From positions 64,065,321 through 64,129,320 of the forward strand of contig NC_059075.1 in assembly GCF_020497125.1 (NCBI RefSeq): 64,000 bases of DNA, read 5' to 3'. Numbering within the stretch: the stretch's first letter is position 1; the number at the start of each line of letters is the position of its first letter. The notes below the pieces were generated by a model. That model saw nothing but the letters and a program-made list of their open reading frames with translations. It did no database searches and had not been told where the DNA came from. The translations under genes were made by a program, and so were the position numbers. The DNA comes from Mauremys mutica (Eukaryota > Chordata > Testudines > Geoemydidae). Positions 44,477 to 55,879 of the stretch are shown here, one piece after another.

Positions 44477-45741
44477 CCCCTGAGTTTACTGATTCAGTAA
44501 AAATTCTTGCTAATGGGCTTGCAATTTCATGTGCCAGTTCCTTTAATATTCTTGGATGAAGATTATCTGGGCCCTCCGATTTTGTCCCATTAAGCTGTTC
44601 GAGTTTGTCTTCTACCTCGGATATGGTAATATCTACCTCCATATCCTCATTCCCATTTGTCATCCTACAATTATCCCTAAGCTCCTCATTAAAGACTGAG
44701 GTAAAGTATTTGTTTAGCTATTGGGCCACGCCTAGATTATCCTTAACCTCCATTCCATCCTCAGTGTTTAGCGGTCCCACTTCTTCTTTCTTTGTTTTCT
44801 TCTTCTTTATATGGCTATTGAACCTTTTACTATTGGTTTTAATTCCCTTTGCAAGGTCCAACTCTAGATGGCTTTTGGCCTTTCTCACTTTATCCCTATA
44901 TGTTCTGACCACAATAAGGTAGCTTTCCTTGCTAATCCTTACCATCTTCCACTCCTTGTAGGCTTTCTGCTTTTTCTTAATTACCTCTCTGAGATGCTTG
45001 CTCATCCAGCTTGGTCTACAACTCCTGCCTATGATTTTTTTCTCCTTTCTTGGGATGCAGGCTTCTGATAGTTTCTGCAACTTTGACTTGAAGTAATTCC
45101 AGGCCTCCTCCGCCTTTAGATCCACAAGTTCTTCAGTCCAATCCACTTCCCTAACTAATTTCGTTAATTCTTTAAAGTTAGCCCTTTTGAAATCAAAAAC
45201 CCTAGTCCCGGATCTATTTTTGTTTATCCTTCCATCTAGTTTGAACTGAATTAGCTCATGATCACTCGAACCAAGGTTGTTCCCTACAACCATTTCTTCT
45301 ATGAGGTCCTGACTACTCACCAAAACCAAATCTAAAATGGCATTCCCTCTTGTTGGTTCAGCAACTACTTGGTAAAGAAATCCATCAGCTATCACATCCA
45401 GAAAAATCTGAGCCCTATTATTATTACTAGCACTTGTCCTCCAGTCTATATCTGAGAAGTTAAAGTCTCCCATGATCACACAATCCCCATTAGTGTTTAC
45501 TTTATTAAAAACATTAGAGGTCTCTATCCATATCCAAATCAGATCCCGGCGGTCTGTAGCACACCCCAAGCACTCTCTCAGGGGAGGCTCTAGTACCTTT
45601 CTTTCCCAATGTGATTTTTGCCCAGACAGACTCTGTCTTATCCATTCCAGCACTTCTTATTTCTTTACAGTTAACCTCATCATTGATATACAATGCTACT
45701 CCACCACCTTTGCCTTTATTTCTGTCTTTCCTAAACAGCAC
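44430..45741 (-). pseudogene. CR1 ORF2 endonuclease and linker
   Basis: Three frames: 45741-45514 (KGKGGGVALYINDEV), 45653-44718 with MGDFNFSDIDW and NNLGSSDHELIQF, and 44663-44430 (DKLEQLNGTKSEGPDNLHPR). These are the APE-type endonuclease motifs (GDFN, SDH) followed by the linker to RT. One frameshift lies at about 45514-45653 and an in-frame stop just below 44718. Confidence 0.88.
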
Positions 45742-46108
45742 ATAGCCTTCAATACCAGTACTCCAGTCATGACTACTATTCCACCATGTTTCTGTTATCC
45801 CTATAATATCGGTTTCACTTCCTGCACCATTAGCTCTAGTTCCTCCATTTTGTTACCTAGGCTCCTCGCATTAGTGTACAGACATCTTAATTTTTGCCGT
45901 CTGGCTTCACTGACATTCTTTACCTGGTTAGGCACAGACATTCTACCACCAGTATCACCTATTAGACTGGTATCTACACTACCCTTCCTCCTTATGTCCA
46001 TTCTTCTGCCCACAGCTGTATCTTCTCTTACTTTGTTTTCTTCCCTCTCAATGTTAAATTCCAGCGTGGAGATTACCTGGACATCTCCCAACCATCTCCC
46101 CCAAATTC

Positions 46109-46672
46109 TTAGTTTAAAGCTCTCTTAATCAGTTGTGCCAGCCTCCATCCTAGAAGTCTATTTCCCTCCTTACTCAGGTGAAGTCCATCCCGAGAGAACA
46201 GTCCTCTGTCCATGAATGCTTCCCAGTGGCCGTACATCCCAAAGCCCTCGTTATAGCACCACTGCCTGAGCCATCTGTTGATCGCCATAATCTTGCCACA
46301 CCTTTGTTGCCCTTCTCTAGGAACAGGCAGAATCCCACTGAAGATCACCGGAGCCTCGATTTCCTTAAGTGTCTTCCCCAGTCTGGCATAGTCTCCCTTG
46401 ATACGTTCCAGCGAGAATCTAGCCGTATCATTCGTTCCCACATGAAGGACAGTCAATGGATTCTTTCCCACTCCAGTTAGGATCCTTTTCAGCCTCAGGT
46501 CCACATCCCGTATCTTAGCACCCGGCAGACAGCACACCCTTCTGTTCTCCGGATCAGCTTTAGTTACAGGCCTGTCTATTCTTCTCAGTAAGGAGTCCCC
46601 AATCACGTAGACCGGCCTTTTCCTGGTGACAGTGTGATTCTCCGGTCTATCCCCTGCTCCCACTGGCTGCAA
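46109..46672 (-). pseudogene. CR1 ORF1 esterase domain
   Basis: Open for 187 residues with VIGDSLLRR, TVLHVGTNDTA and SRDGLHLSKEGNRLL, the Ser, Asn and Asp-His blocks of an SGNH/GDSL-type esterase found in CR1 ORF1p. Catalytic Ser, Asp and His appear present. It is separated from the N-terminal ORF1 part by a frame break near 46680-46870. Confidence 0.85.
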
Positions 46673-46876
46673 GTCCTCTCAATTCCTATTCACCCTTGCA
46701 ATCCTCCGCAACCCATCCCGTATCCTCTTGGGGCTCATATTTGGTGTTGTCTCCATTGACTCTTCCCCTCTTCCTGTAGGACTAGCTGCTCTTCCCTTCT
46801 TCTTTGCCCTCTCACCTTCAGCGACCACCTGCTGTGCCCCCTTCACTTTCCAACTCTGCAAACCTGTTCCTGAGCT

Positions 46877-47239
46877 CTATTTCTCCTTCACTGGCCCATC
46901 TTTTCCTCTGCCTAGTTCTCTCGTCACATGCTTCCACCGTCCACTTTCTTCACCCAGCAGTCTCCCCTCAGAATTCTTTGGTCCTGCTTCCATCTGCAAG
47001 TCTGAGCTTATCCCTTCAGCCTCCTTATATCTTTGCTCCATCATCTGCTCGGACCCCCTTCTAAACTCTACCAGAGTTTCCACCTGCATCTCCAGTCCTC
47101 GGATCTTTTCTTCCATCAGCTCTATCAGGTGGCACTTCATGCAGACAAAACTCTTTTCAGGTACCCCCTCCAGGATCATGTACATGCTTCAGCTTCCACA
47201 TCCAGTCATCCTCATTGTGTCTTTCACTGTATCGGTCAT
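46877..47239 (-). pseudogene. CR1 ORF1 N-terminal part
   Basis: A likely ATG at 47237-47239 is followed by an in-frame TGA at 47189-47191 (consistent with CGA to TGA decay). The open frame then resumes MYMILEGVPEKSFVCMKCHL and a coiled-coil-like stretch (LIELMEEKIRGLEMQVETLV). C-x2-C-x-L fits the zinc/coiled-coil start of CR1 ORF1p. Confidence 0.7.
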
Positions 47240-47982
47240 AGCCTTCCCGCCTAAAACCTGTTAGTCCAGGAAACACAAACCAAAACAAACCCCGAACAGG
47301 CACCAGAACACCGGCAGAACACCACCCACTCCCTTCACTAGCCTGTCAGTTCCTTTGCCTAGGTCTCTAAGTCTCCCCTGCAACCTCTCCCTGTAAACTC
47401 CCACTGAAACTCCCCTGTTCACAGCTCTGTTTGCTGGCTCCTGTGCCGTTGCAGCTGTCTATGCCGCTGCCTGACTGTCTGGCTACCTTTATAGGACCCC
47501 TAAGCACAGAAGCCATACCCCCTAATCAGAGTTCAGCTTCTCTCCCAGCACACTGCCCCTACCAGCCTCCACACATATAAACTACAAAATACAATAACAG
47601 CTGATCCCGGCTCAGGGTAGGAGCCACTGGCTGGGGTGTCCCCATCCCTGTGGTGATTTACCTCTCCACCAGCTGCTCTGGGTGCCTGAAACAATGCATC
47701 TGCACAGCTAGGGAGTGGTGCATGACTGCTCTTGTAGCTTCCCTTTGCTTCCCTGTCAGAAAGTCATTTTTCTGCGAGGAAGCAAAGAAATCTGCAGAGG
47801 AAGTGAATTCTGCGCACATGCAGTGGCACACAATTCCCCCAAGAGTAATTTATACTTATGTTGTGCAGGCTTACCACATGAACTTCTTCTGCATCAGGTA
47901 GATCAGTCATCCTTAGTTATCAATGGGAAATGTTGGCACAACCTAATAGGACACAATCACGAATACATATTACAGAGAGTAC

Positions 47983-48093
47983 CTGGCTTATTAGGGAGAG
48001 CCCATTCCTTCTCCACATCTCTGCAGCAACCTGAGCAACCAACACTAGACAGCGCAAAGGGTATTCCATTAGCAGCTCCACTTGGAATTGTTC
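47983..48093 (-). CDS. UBR1: UBR1 exon (window exon 7)
   Basis: A 111-base exon, phase 0 to 0, acceptor tttttag and donor gtactc. The 37 residues start [20 protein letters not shown] and end [10 protein letters not shown]. It lies about 0.4 kb from the 5' end of a large CR1 insertion in the next intron. Confidence 0.95.
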
Positions 48094-48599
48094 CTAAAAA
48101 GAAATAAAAAAAATAAAGAATCAAATTAGTTAAAACTGTCAATAGATTTAAAATAGTAGAAATCTTGATGAATAAAAAAATAAAAATCAATGATTACAAT
48201 ATAATACAAAAGACCTAAATTGGACACAAAAGAAAATAGTACTTCTTAGCACAGAGGGATATTTTGAACTCAGTTTTCCTTTTGGTATCCCCTTTTAAAG
48301 CCTTCTGATCTCATCATAATTTATTTTCTACTCTGGTGCTCACCATAGACCTGATCAAGCAAAACTGAACCAGGTAGGTGGTTATGAGAAGCATCAGTAA
48401 GTTTAAATGGACTTCACAGGAGTGCAGGGGCTCTGCAGCCTCTCTCTAGTATCAGTGCCCATGTTACATTGAGACAATTGCTGTTCTGTAGAGTGAACTG
48501 ACTAAACAATTCATCTATGTAATCCGAACATCAGCCCCAAAGCAGCCACTGTAAGGAATCCTTCTCTTACTAGTAGGAAAGATAACGCAAATAGGAAAG

Positions 48600-49700
48600 T
48601 AACTCTGAGGCAGACCTTTAAAAATTGTTCCAGGAAACACTAAGTCCCACTCCTACCCCTGAGTTTGGCCACATCACACCCACTGAAGTTAAAGAAACCC
48701 ACAGAAATATTTGAGCCACCACCTGCAAAGCAGACCCATTCCCTTTCTGGCTGGGAAACCCAGGGAATAATAATATTGCCCACTCCATGGAAATTTTCAA
48801 CATTATCTTCCAAGAAGTGAACCTTTCAACCTTCCTGAAAAATGCAATAGTCTACTCAATCCTCAGGAAGTCAACATTTAACACAGACCAGCATTCTGAA
48901 TGCTACTCAGTTAGGCTTCAAACCAAGGGACAAGACAGAGGCAGCACTCATAGCACTAAAAGATGTCTTCCTTCTGGCAATAAAGACCACATCTTAATGC
49001 TCATACAGCTTGACCTCTCTGCAGCTTTCCATAGAGTTGATCAAAACATATTACTGACCTGCCTACAACATGTCTGGAGTAGATATCTCAGCACTACAGT
49101 GGCTCCAACCATTCCTCTCCAAGAGGACCTCAAAAGGTACACAGAGATCCCACAGCAATCCTTTCCTTCTTCAAAGTCTACATGGAACAACTTGAAAAGG
49201 TGATAAGCCATCACATGTTCCAGTCGCAAAAACATGCAGGTGACACTCTGCTGCATACCTCACTTTCAATATGTAATTGACACCATTGCAAGACTGTACA
49301 AGAGAGCAGTTCACAGATGGAGAACAGCTGGCTCAAACTAAATCCAAGAGTGAAGAAATACTGGTCGGAAGGACAAAAACTTTTGAAGACCTAGCTGGGA
49401 CTTTGGTCTCCGCTTGCATGTAAGGCGTTTGCTCCACACTCCCCATTGATAAAAGTGGTGTAAATCCTCAAGGTCATTCCTAATTATATATAATCAGGCA
49501 GCATCAGTGGTGAAAAGTGCCTTCTACCTGCACCTTGATAGGGAACATCACTCCTTCTTCCAGGACAAGAATCTGGTCATAGTGATCCATACTTTCCTCA
49601 TGTCTAAACTAAAATGCTGTAAATCACTATCTGGTTGCAAGACAGAAGCTCCAGCTTATACAGAACGCAGCCTCCTCAATAGGAAGGGCTAAAGTAAGCT
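48600..49700 (+). pseudogene. L2-type LINE fragment (RT)
   Basis: 48787-49203 encodes LMLIQLDLSAAFHRVDQNIL, the L2 RT block (LLDLSAAFDTVDHNIL), preceded by FLKNAIVYSILRK. Further on lie degraded GDTLLHT and WLKLNPRVKK pieces, and 49507-49692 (FQDKNLVIVIHTFLMSKLKC) matches the L2 C-terminal block. An old copy, antisense to UBR1. Confidence 0.78.
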
Positions 49701-50869
49701 CATCTCCCCAGTATTCTGATCCCATCAATGGTTCCTATACATTTCCACTGATGGTTCTAAGCCTTGATCTTCATCTTCCAAGCCATCAAGTCAACCCAGA
49801 GACATCAGCAATTTTGTCTCCATCTGTGATCTGTCAAGATACGTGCAATCCTCACAGACAATGCATCTTATAAAATTCAAGAAGATTTTAAGAGCTGTAA
49901 GTAAAACATTTGCAGTTGTTGGAATTCAGCTGTGGACTGAACACACATAGATCAAACTAATCCAGAATGTAAAAATTTCAGGTCACAATGCAAGTCTCTC
50001 TTCTTTGACAAAGCATCTCCACCATATTCAACAGTGTTTTGGGCCTCCCTTGGAAATTCTTAAAACTGAAACCAAGATGCTCTCTGCATGACCACTGCAG
50101 ACATAAGCTGTTCCAATAGGCCTCTCCTGGTATATGCAGTCAGTACCGATGAGGATGTCTTAGAAGGCACTGAGATTGTATGAGAGGCACAGCATTTTCC
50201 TGGTACCGAGAATGATCCGGAGAATGACGTTGGTACAGACATTACCGGAGGAGTTATAGGTACCACCTTCTTAGAAAAGGAGTGCTTAAACTCCTGAGCT
50301 CTGCTTTTGTATAGACAGTCTTGGTATGAAAGCATGTTTGGTGCCTCTGTTCTTAGAAGAGCCTGGAGCCACGCACATGAGGTTAATACTGATAGTACCT
50401 GGAGACTCAATAGTACCCAGTTGTTGAGTTGCAGGACACCAAGACTTCTTTTAAGTAGACTCCTTCTGGGGAGAATGGTCACCTTTTTATGGGTCGAGGA
50501 TTTACCTCAAGTAGATCTAGGTGAACATGCCAAAATCAAAGGGGCACGGTGTTCACTCCCAGGCTGATGTCAGGGGGTTTGTCCTGGCCTAGATCTGAAG
50601 CTGGGTGGAGAAAATGCTCCATCATTAAGAGTCTGAGCCTTATCTCATGATTTCTCTTCGACCCTACCCTTAAAAGCAGAACAGCAAGAGCACTTTTGAG
50701 AAATATGCAACTCCTCCAGGCAGTGGATATACTGGAAATGCCGATCACTGACCAGGATAGCTTCTCAGCAAGTGAGGCACCATTTGAAGCCTGGAGAGCA
50801 AAAGTGATCTGAGGAAAAAGCCCCTCCCCTCCCCCATCCTATAAGGGGGGAAATGATTGAGACCGAGAC

Positions 50870-51500
50870 CGAGGGGGAGACAGAATTTTATTCCTATTTA
50901 GTGCATCCTTTAATAAGTGAAAATATAATCATATATTATTAAAACACTGCATGCAACTGAGGAAACCTCCTCCACAAATGATTTCATTAATCAGTGAAGA
51001 ACCACCTTTAGGACTATATTGGCCTACATGCACCCCACCAGCCTAAGAGTATCGGGGAAGGTCTTATGCATTCTCAGATGTTTCTCCTGATCAATGAACA
51101 GAGAGTTAGCTTTGACAGCCAGGTCATGCTCCACGTTAGATTTGCTGTGAACCAACACAGAATCATAGAATATCAAGGTTGGAAGGGATCTCAGAAGGTC
51201 ATCTAGTTCAACCCCCTGCTCAAAGCAGGACCAATCCCCAGACAGATTTTTGCCCCAGATCCCTAAGTGAGCCCCTCAAGGATTGAACTCACAACCCTGG
51301 GTTTAACAGGCCAATGCTCAAACCACTGAGCTATCCCTCCCCCCAAACATCTGCAAGGTGTCCTCTGCATCCCTCAACGTTTGCTAAAGGCTCTGGATGG
51401 TGTTATCAATTTCATGGACTTTGTTAACAAGCCATAACTGGGTGAATCCCAGCTCAGCTCAGCTCCATGTTTGACTTCTGTTTGACAACGGGGTGGGTGC
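50870..51500 (-). pseudogene. Tektin-like processed retropseudogene
   Basis: Minus strand 51442-51345 reads VNKVHEIDNTIQSL, a stop, then QTLRDAEDTLQMF. After the inserted SINE, 51152-51024 reads VHSKSNVEHDLAVKANSLFI then DQEKHLRMHKTFPDTLRLVG and a stop at 51024-51026. This is the C-terminus of a tektin, a flagellar microtubule-inner protein, read continuously across what would be exon junctions. A polyadenylation signal (complement at 50887-50892) follows. An intronless, mutated copy. Which tektin is not decided. Confidence 0.72.
51160..51344 (-). mobile_element. tRNA-derived SINE inside the tektin retrocopy
   Basis: Minus strand from 51344 reads ggggggagggatagctcagt (A box), gttgtgagttcaatccttga (B box), and ends with a CR1-like tail, tagaatatcaaggttgg on the plus strand. 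Same family as the SINE at 42572. Confidence 0.82.
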
Positions 51501-52324
51501 AGGAGATAGTGTATTTTCAAATAGAAAGGCACTCTAATGATGTGTTGCAGGCAGAAGCAGTTGAGAAGGAACTGGTGTTAGTTCGACCACGCGGCCCTAT
51601 ATAGCCTTGGCGCAGGGCACAATGATGTATGGGACACATGACTACTATCAAAAATCTCCAAAGATGCAGCCTGAAGTGGAGCACCCCTGGGGACATACTT
51701 GAAGAAGAAAAATTAGTGCCAATTGCTGTAGTAACAATAGAAAATAGTGTAGTACCATTGATCCCGCTACAGTGGAAGGATTTTACTAGGCATTGAATCA
51801 GACAACACTAGGGGTACAAATATAAGAACACCGAGGGAAAAGCAGTACTTGTTCAAAACATATAACAGATATCATCTCTTGAGAAAGAGAACAGTTTGAA
51901 CTCTGAGTCAAAACAGCAGCACATTGTAATGCCATACAGAAAACCTGGGATCAAATGTCATCTAAGGAATTCTAAACTGGTACAGACAGAACAGTTGACA
52001 GGTGGGATACTATTATTTTTCAGGGACTAAGTTAACCACAGAGGATTTAGCACTCTCTCTTGAACATTAGTAATGCCTCTAAGGTAAGGTTGTATGTCCT
52101 TTCCTTCCTATAATGTTGATTTAGTGCAGAGGATTCCTAGGGAGCTCTCTGGTATTTAAAAATAAACCAAACCAACCATTTCTTTTTTCTGCACAATTTG
52201 TTCTAGAAAACTATTAGAAATAGTGTTTAACCGTCTTTTCTCTTTCCTCACTATTAAGATGCTCACCAGAAAGTAATTCAGCAATAAAAGCCAAGCTCAG
52301 TTACCATCTGAAGCAGACACTTAC

Positions 52325-52386
52325 AGAAGGCACAAACTCCTGCAGTCTTGAGATTGCTCCAGTCTTGCTTAATCGTATATGTAGGC
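52325..52386 (-). CDS. UBR1: UBR1 exon (window exon 6)
   Basis: A short 62-base exon, phase 1 to 0, acceptor ttctatag and donor gtaagt. It encodes (G)LHIRLSKTGAISRLQEFVPS, matching the UBR1 LHVRLSRLGAVSRLHEF segment. It is too short to stand out alone, but phase and order confirm it. Confidence 0.93.
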
Positions 52387-53025
52387 CTATAGAACAAAGA
52401 GGAGAAAAGTCAACATAAATCAAAGGCAACCAAATTAGCTTTTCAATCAGATTATAAATGCTAGACCAAAGTGTTGCAAATCTGAGACAAACCTGACAAG
52501 CTATAAGCAGAGTTTGCTAAACAGTATTTACAAACTTACGATTTCTTACTTAAGTGACAATCTGTGGTCATGTATTATGTAATCAAGGGAGTATTCTCAC
52601 TAAAGATTACAAGATCTGATACAAGTTGCCTTCATGGCCAGTGCAGTGACAAGAAATACAGTTTAAGAACAGCATCTGGTTTCATTTGGACTTTACGGAA
52701 AGCAATAGCTACTCACTGCATAGGTCCTTCATGTTCAACCTGAAAATCTGGACTGGCATGAAAAATGGTGTCTTTTTTTTTTTCTTTTTGCAATGGGGTG
52801 GGGAGAAAGAGAAGAGATGTTGATGGTAGAAAGATATAGGGCAGTGGCTGATACTGCTGAACTCTTTTTCCTTCTCTTCAGCTAGGCACTCTGCAGCATA
52901 GAGCTAAATGGTGGTGATGGTCAAAAGAATGTGTAGCTCTGCTGTTTGCATGCAACCTAAATGTAGGAAGAATCTTCCCTCAAAACTAAGTCTGATAGGG
53001 TAAATCTATTTGGCTTGTAAATCCT

Positions 53026-53895
53026 GTGATAAAGTTAAGACTGTACAAATGCTCGGTGCATAGATTGCCCTGCTGCCCTACAAAGTCCCTGTATGAGTTG
53101 ATGAAGTTCCTCTTGACTTATGGGAACATGAAATCCTCAAGGCCAATAGTGCCCAGGAATTTTGCAATCCACATAGATGATTATTCTGAGTTAGCCCAAG
53201 ACATCCTGACTATCATGACCATAAAGGGATTATCCCAGGTAGTTGTCTGTGCAGAGTCTGCAGATCAACTATGTGTGGCCAGCTGGTGTTTGGGTTACAA
53301 TAAAAGACTGCAGGATTGGATGTTATACATGCCATGGACTAATTGCTGCCTCCTGTGGTCTGAAGTCAGGGCTGCAATTTCCCTGTCACAGTGAGGGACC
53401 TGTTCTGAGGATCTTCCCTCAGGAGTTAAGGAAGTGCTCTCATGAATAGAGAGAGTTCCATTCTCCTAAAATTCCCAGCTTTACATCTCCAGTTTATATG
53501 GCCCAGAGGATGCAGTTGAGCATCTGTCAGTGTTTAGCAGCAAATGAGGCACAGAAAGAAGTACATTAGCCAAGGCTCAGTCCAGAGAATGGTATGGTGA
53601 TAATGGTTGAGAGGGGAAAGCAATATGGATGTCTTAGATTTTCAGTGGCTTTTAAATGATCATGTGCACCTAGGATAGCTTTCCCCCCCATCACCCTCCA
53701 GATTAGCGCCTAACCATTCCTCTATTTTAAGTGTGGACATAGCTACTGTAATCTTTGTCACTTCAAGATCAGCCTACTGCAATATGCTCTACATAGGGCT
53801 GTATCTTAAATCTATTTGGAAACTGAAACTAATGCAAAATGCAAGTGCTTATTTGTTAGGCAGAGGATCTGGTCATGACTATGATACTGGTGCTC
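53026..53895 (+). pseudogene. L2-type LINE fragment (endonuclease and C-terminus)
   Basis: 53026-53394 has RNFAIHIDDYSELAQDILTI then MTIKGLSQVV, a degraded L2 endonuclease block (GDFNVH.DD...AQDFL...GLSQ). 53733-53890 has SRSAYCNMLYIGLYLKSIWK then LKLMQNASAYLL, the L2 C-terminal block. The RT between them is deleted. A second L2 copy independent of 48.6-49.7 kb, since both contain the C-terminal block. Confidence 0.72.
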
Positions 53896-53907
53896 CAGGA
53901 TCTATAC

Positions 53908-54222
53908 CAGTGGAGGGCAACCTGCTGCCCATCAGGGTAATCCGCTGGCAGGCCGCAAGACAGTGTTTACATTGACTGCCTGCAGGCATAGCTGCCTGCA
54001 GCTCCCAATGGCTGCAGTTTGCTGTTCCTGGCCAATAGGAGCTGCAGGAAGTGGTGTGGGCCGCAGAGACATGCTGGCTGCCGCTTCCAGCAACTCCCAT
54101 TGGCCAGGAACGGCGAACCACGGCCACTGGGAACTGCAGATGGCCATGCCTGTGGACAGTCGGTCAGTGTAAACAAACTGTCTCATGGCCCGCCAGCGGA
54201 TTACCCCGATGGGCTGCGTTGC
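53908..54222. mobile_element. hAT-like foldback MITE
   Basis: Starts cagtggagggcaacctgctg. The arms gggtaatccgctggc (53935-53949) and gccagcggattacccc (54193-54207) are inverted copies. Internally caatggctgcag and tgcagttccc words repeat in inverse. The 3' terminal bases are eroded. Confidence 0.65.
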
Positions 54223-54224
54223 TT

Positions 54225-54390
54225 TTGACCTTATGTTCTTATTTAGGGCTGTGTAGAAGAGCCATACTGTGTAATGACAATGATCATGTAGCCCTGTTGT
54301 CTGAAGGGACTTCAGTGGGAATGAACAGAACAGGCGATCGAGTGATCCATCCTGTGTTGTCCATGACCAGCTTTTGGGACTAGCTGACTT
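54225..54390 (-). mobile_element. CR1 3' fragment
   Basis: tgggaatgaacagaacaggc gatcgagtgatccatcc is antisense CR1 3' coding sequence also recognisable at 36720. Short and diverged. Confidence 0.5.
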
Positions 54391-54532
54391 GAGAGATTGC
54401 CTCTTGTTCCCCAAAGAAATATGGCTACAATTGGGTCTATGGAAGTGCTAGTGTCAGAGTTTCCTCAGTTTAGGAGCAAACTGCCGGCACAACATTCCCA
54501 TTGCAGTTCATGCTCTCTCCCCAAATCATTTC

Positions 54533-55140
54533 ATAGAATCATAGAACTTAAGATCAGAAGGGACCATTATGATCATCTAGTCTGACCTCCCGCAAGATGC
54601 AGGCCACAAAAGCTGACCCACCCACTCCTGAAATAATTCTCTCCCTTGACTCAGCTGTTGAAGTCCCCAAATCCTGATTTAAAGACTTCAAGTAGCAGAT
54701 AATCCTCCAGCAAGCGACCCCTGCCCCATGCTGCGGAGGAAGGCGAAAAACCTCCAGGGCCACTGCCAATCTACTCTGGAGGAAAATTCCTTCCCGACCC
54801 CAAATATGGCGATCAGCTGAACCCCGAGCATGCGGGCAAGACTCTCCAGCCAGACACTCAGGAAAAAGACTTTCAATATCCCAACATTGACCCTCAGTAC
54901 TAATTACCAGTGGTCGCACGTTATTGACCTATTGACTAAATCACGTTATCCTATCAAACCATTCCCTCCATAAACCTATCAAGCTTAATCTTAAAGCCAG
55001 AGAGGTCCTTCGCCCCCACTGTTTCCCTCGGTAGGCTGTTCCAGAATTTCACTCCCCTGATGGTTAGAAACCTTCGGCTAATTTCAAGCCTAAACTTCCC
55101 GACTGCCAATTTGGGTTTAAAATAACCCAGACTTCTTGAC
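54533..55140 (-). mobile_element. 5'-truncated CR1
   Basis: Plus strand starts atagaatcatagaacttaag and carries gatcatctagtctgacctcc, the antisense 3' tail. It continues through ccctggaggaaaattccttcccgac-like words to gaggctgttccagaatttca. It aligns by eye with the 3' end of the large CR1 at 42.5-43.3 kb and lacks the SINE present there. Confidence 0.85.
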
Positions 55141-55547
55141 CTTTAGAGTACAAAGCCCATCTCTTTGTATAGGTCAAGGGGTATAAGATTTGAGATGTTT
55201 ATGGAAGGTGAGAGAAAAATTTGTTGTTGTTGTTTACTGACTAGGATTTTGTGTGTGCCAAGACTGGCCACTGGTCTGTTCATGCTGTTTTTGTCTGCTA
55301 TGGACTGAATTTTTAACTGCAGGTTAGGGCTCTTTTGAGTTTGTATGTTCATATTAAAATCAGTATTTTTGATTTGCTAACTCTTCCAAACCATCAAAAA
55401 CCATCCTCTTTCCCTTCCCCCCCCGTACACCCCCCAAGACTCAGTGTCACAGCAACCTTATAGGAAAGAAGGCTCCCTGACAAAAGAGGGTGATGCAGAA
55501 CAACGGGGGCAGGGGGCGGAAATTATCCCCTCCTCCTTCCCACAGGT

Positions 55548-55879
55548 CAGTGTTTCCCAAAGTTGGGACACCACTTGTGTAGGGAAAGCCCCTGGCGGGC
55601 CGGGCCGGTTTGTTTACCTGCTGTGTCTGCAGGTTCGGCTGATCGTGGTTCCCACTGGCCATGGTTCGCTGCTCCAGGCCAATGGGAGCTGCTGGAAGCA
55701 GCGCCAGTACATCCCTTGGCCCGCGCCACTTCCAGCAGCTCCCATTGGCCTGGAGCTGCGAACCGCGGCCGCTGGGAGCCACGATTGGCTGAACCTGCGG
55801 ACGCGGCGGGTAAACAAACTGGCCCGGCCTACCAGGGGCTTTCCCTACACAAGTGGTGTCCCAACTTTGGGAAACACTG
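55548..55879. mobile_element. hAT MITE with long inverted arms
   Basis: 332 bases, cagtgtttcccaaagttggg to cccaactttgggaaacactg, a perfect 20-base terminal inverted repeat that extends with few mismatches through most of the element (about 150-base arms). Flanks ccacaggt (55540-55547) and ccataggt (55880-55887) match at 7 of 8, the hAT target-duplication length. All ORFs here are shadows of the palindrome. Confidence 0.92.

Larger units (their letters stand above)
42476..47600 (-). mobile_element. Near full-length CR1 LINE
   Basis: About 5.1 kb in UBR1 sense orientation in the intron between exons 7 and 8. From 5' to 3': a 5' leader with a tataaagg word, ORF1 (zinc/coiled-coil part and esterase), ORF2 (endonuclease and RT), and a 3' UTR ending near 42480 (tgaccttaaagtttatga on the minus strand). 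A SINE has been inserted in the 3' UTR. Several stops and frameshifts, so it is a fossil, but domain order is complete. The 5' boundary is approximate. Confidence 0.9.
50060..51710 (-). mobile_element. DIRS-like remnant (copy 4), nested insertions
   Basis: The 5' terminal repeat is at 51570-51710: minus strand cttcttcaagtatgtcccca, ggggtgctccacttcaggct and cagttccttctc. Gag-like pieces follow at 50748-50536 and 50482-50060 (P/S-rich). A degraded zinc region is read around 50700-50800 (VSDRHFQYIHCLEELHISQK). Only the gag half survives. A tektin-like retrocopy with a SINE lies between the leader and gag. The lower boundary is uncertain. Confidence 0.65.

Noticed and set aside
45472..47264. Plus-strand ORFs of 178-218 codons
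   Set aside because: These are antisense shadows of CR1 ORF1 and the endonuclease.
53963..54383. Several overlapping ORFs of 69-160 codons
   Set aside because: They are generated by the inverted arms of a hAT-like MITE, which reads similarly on both strands.
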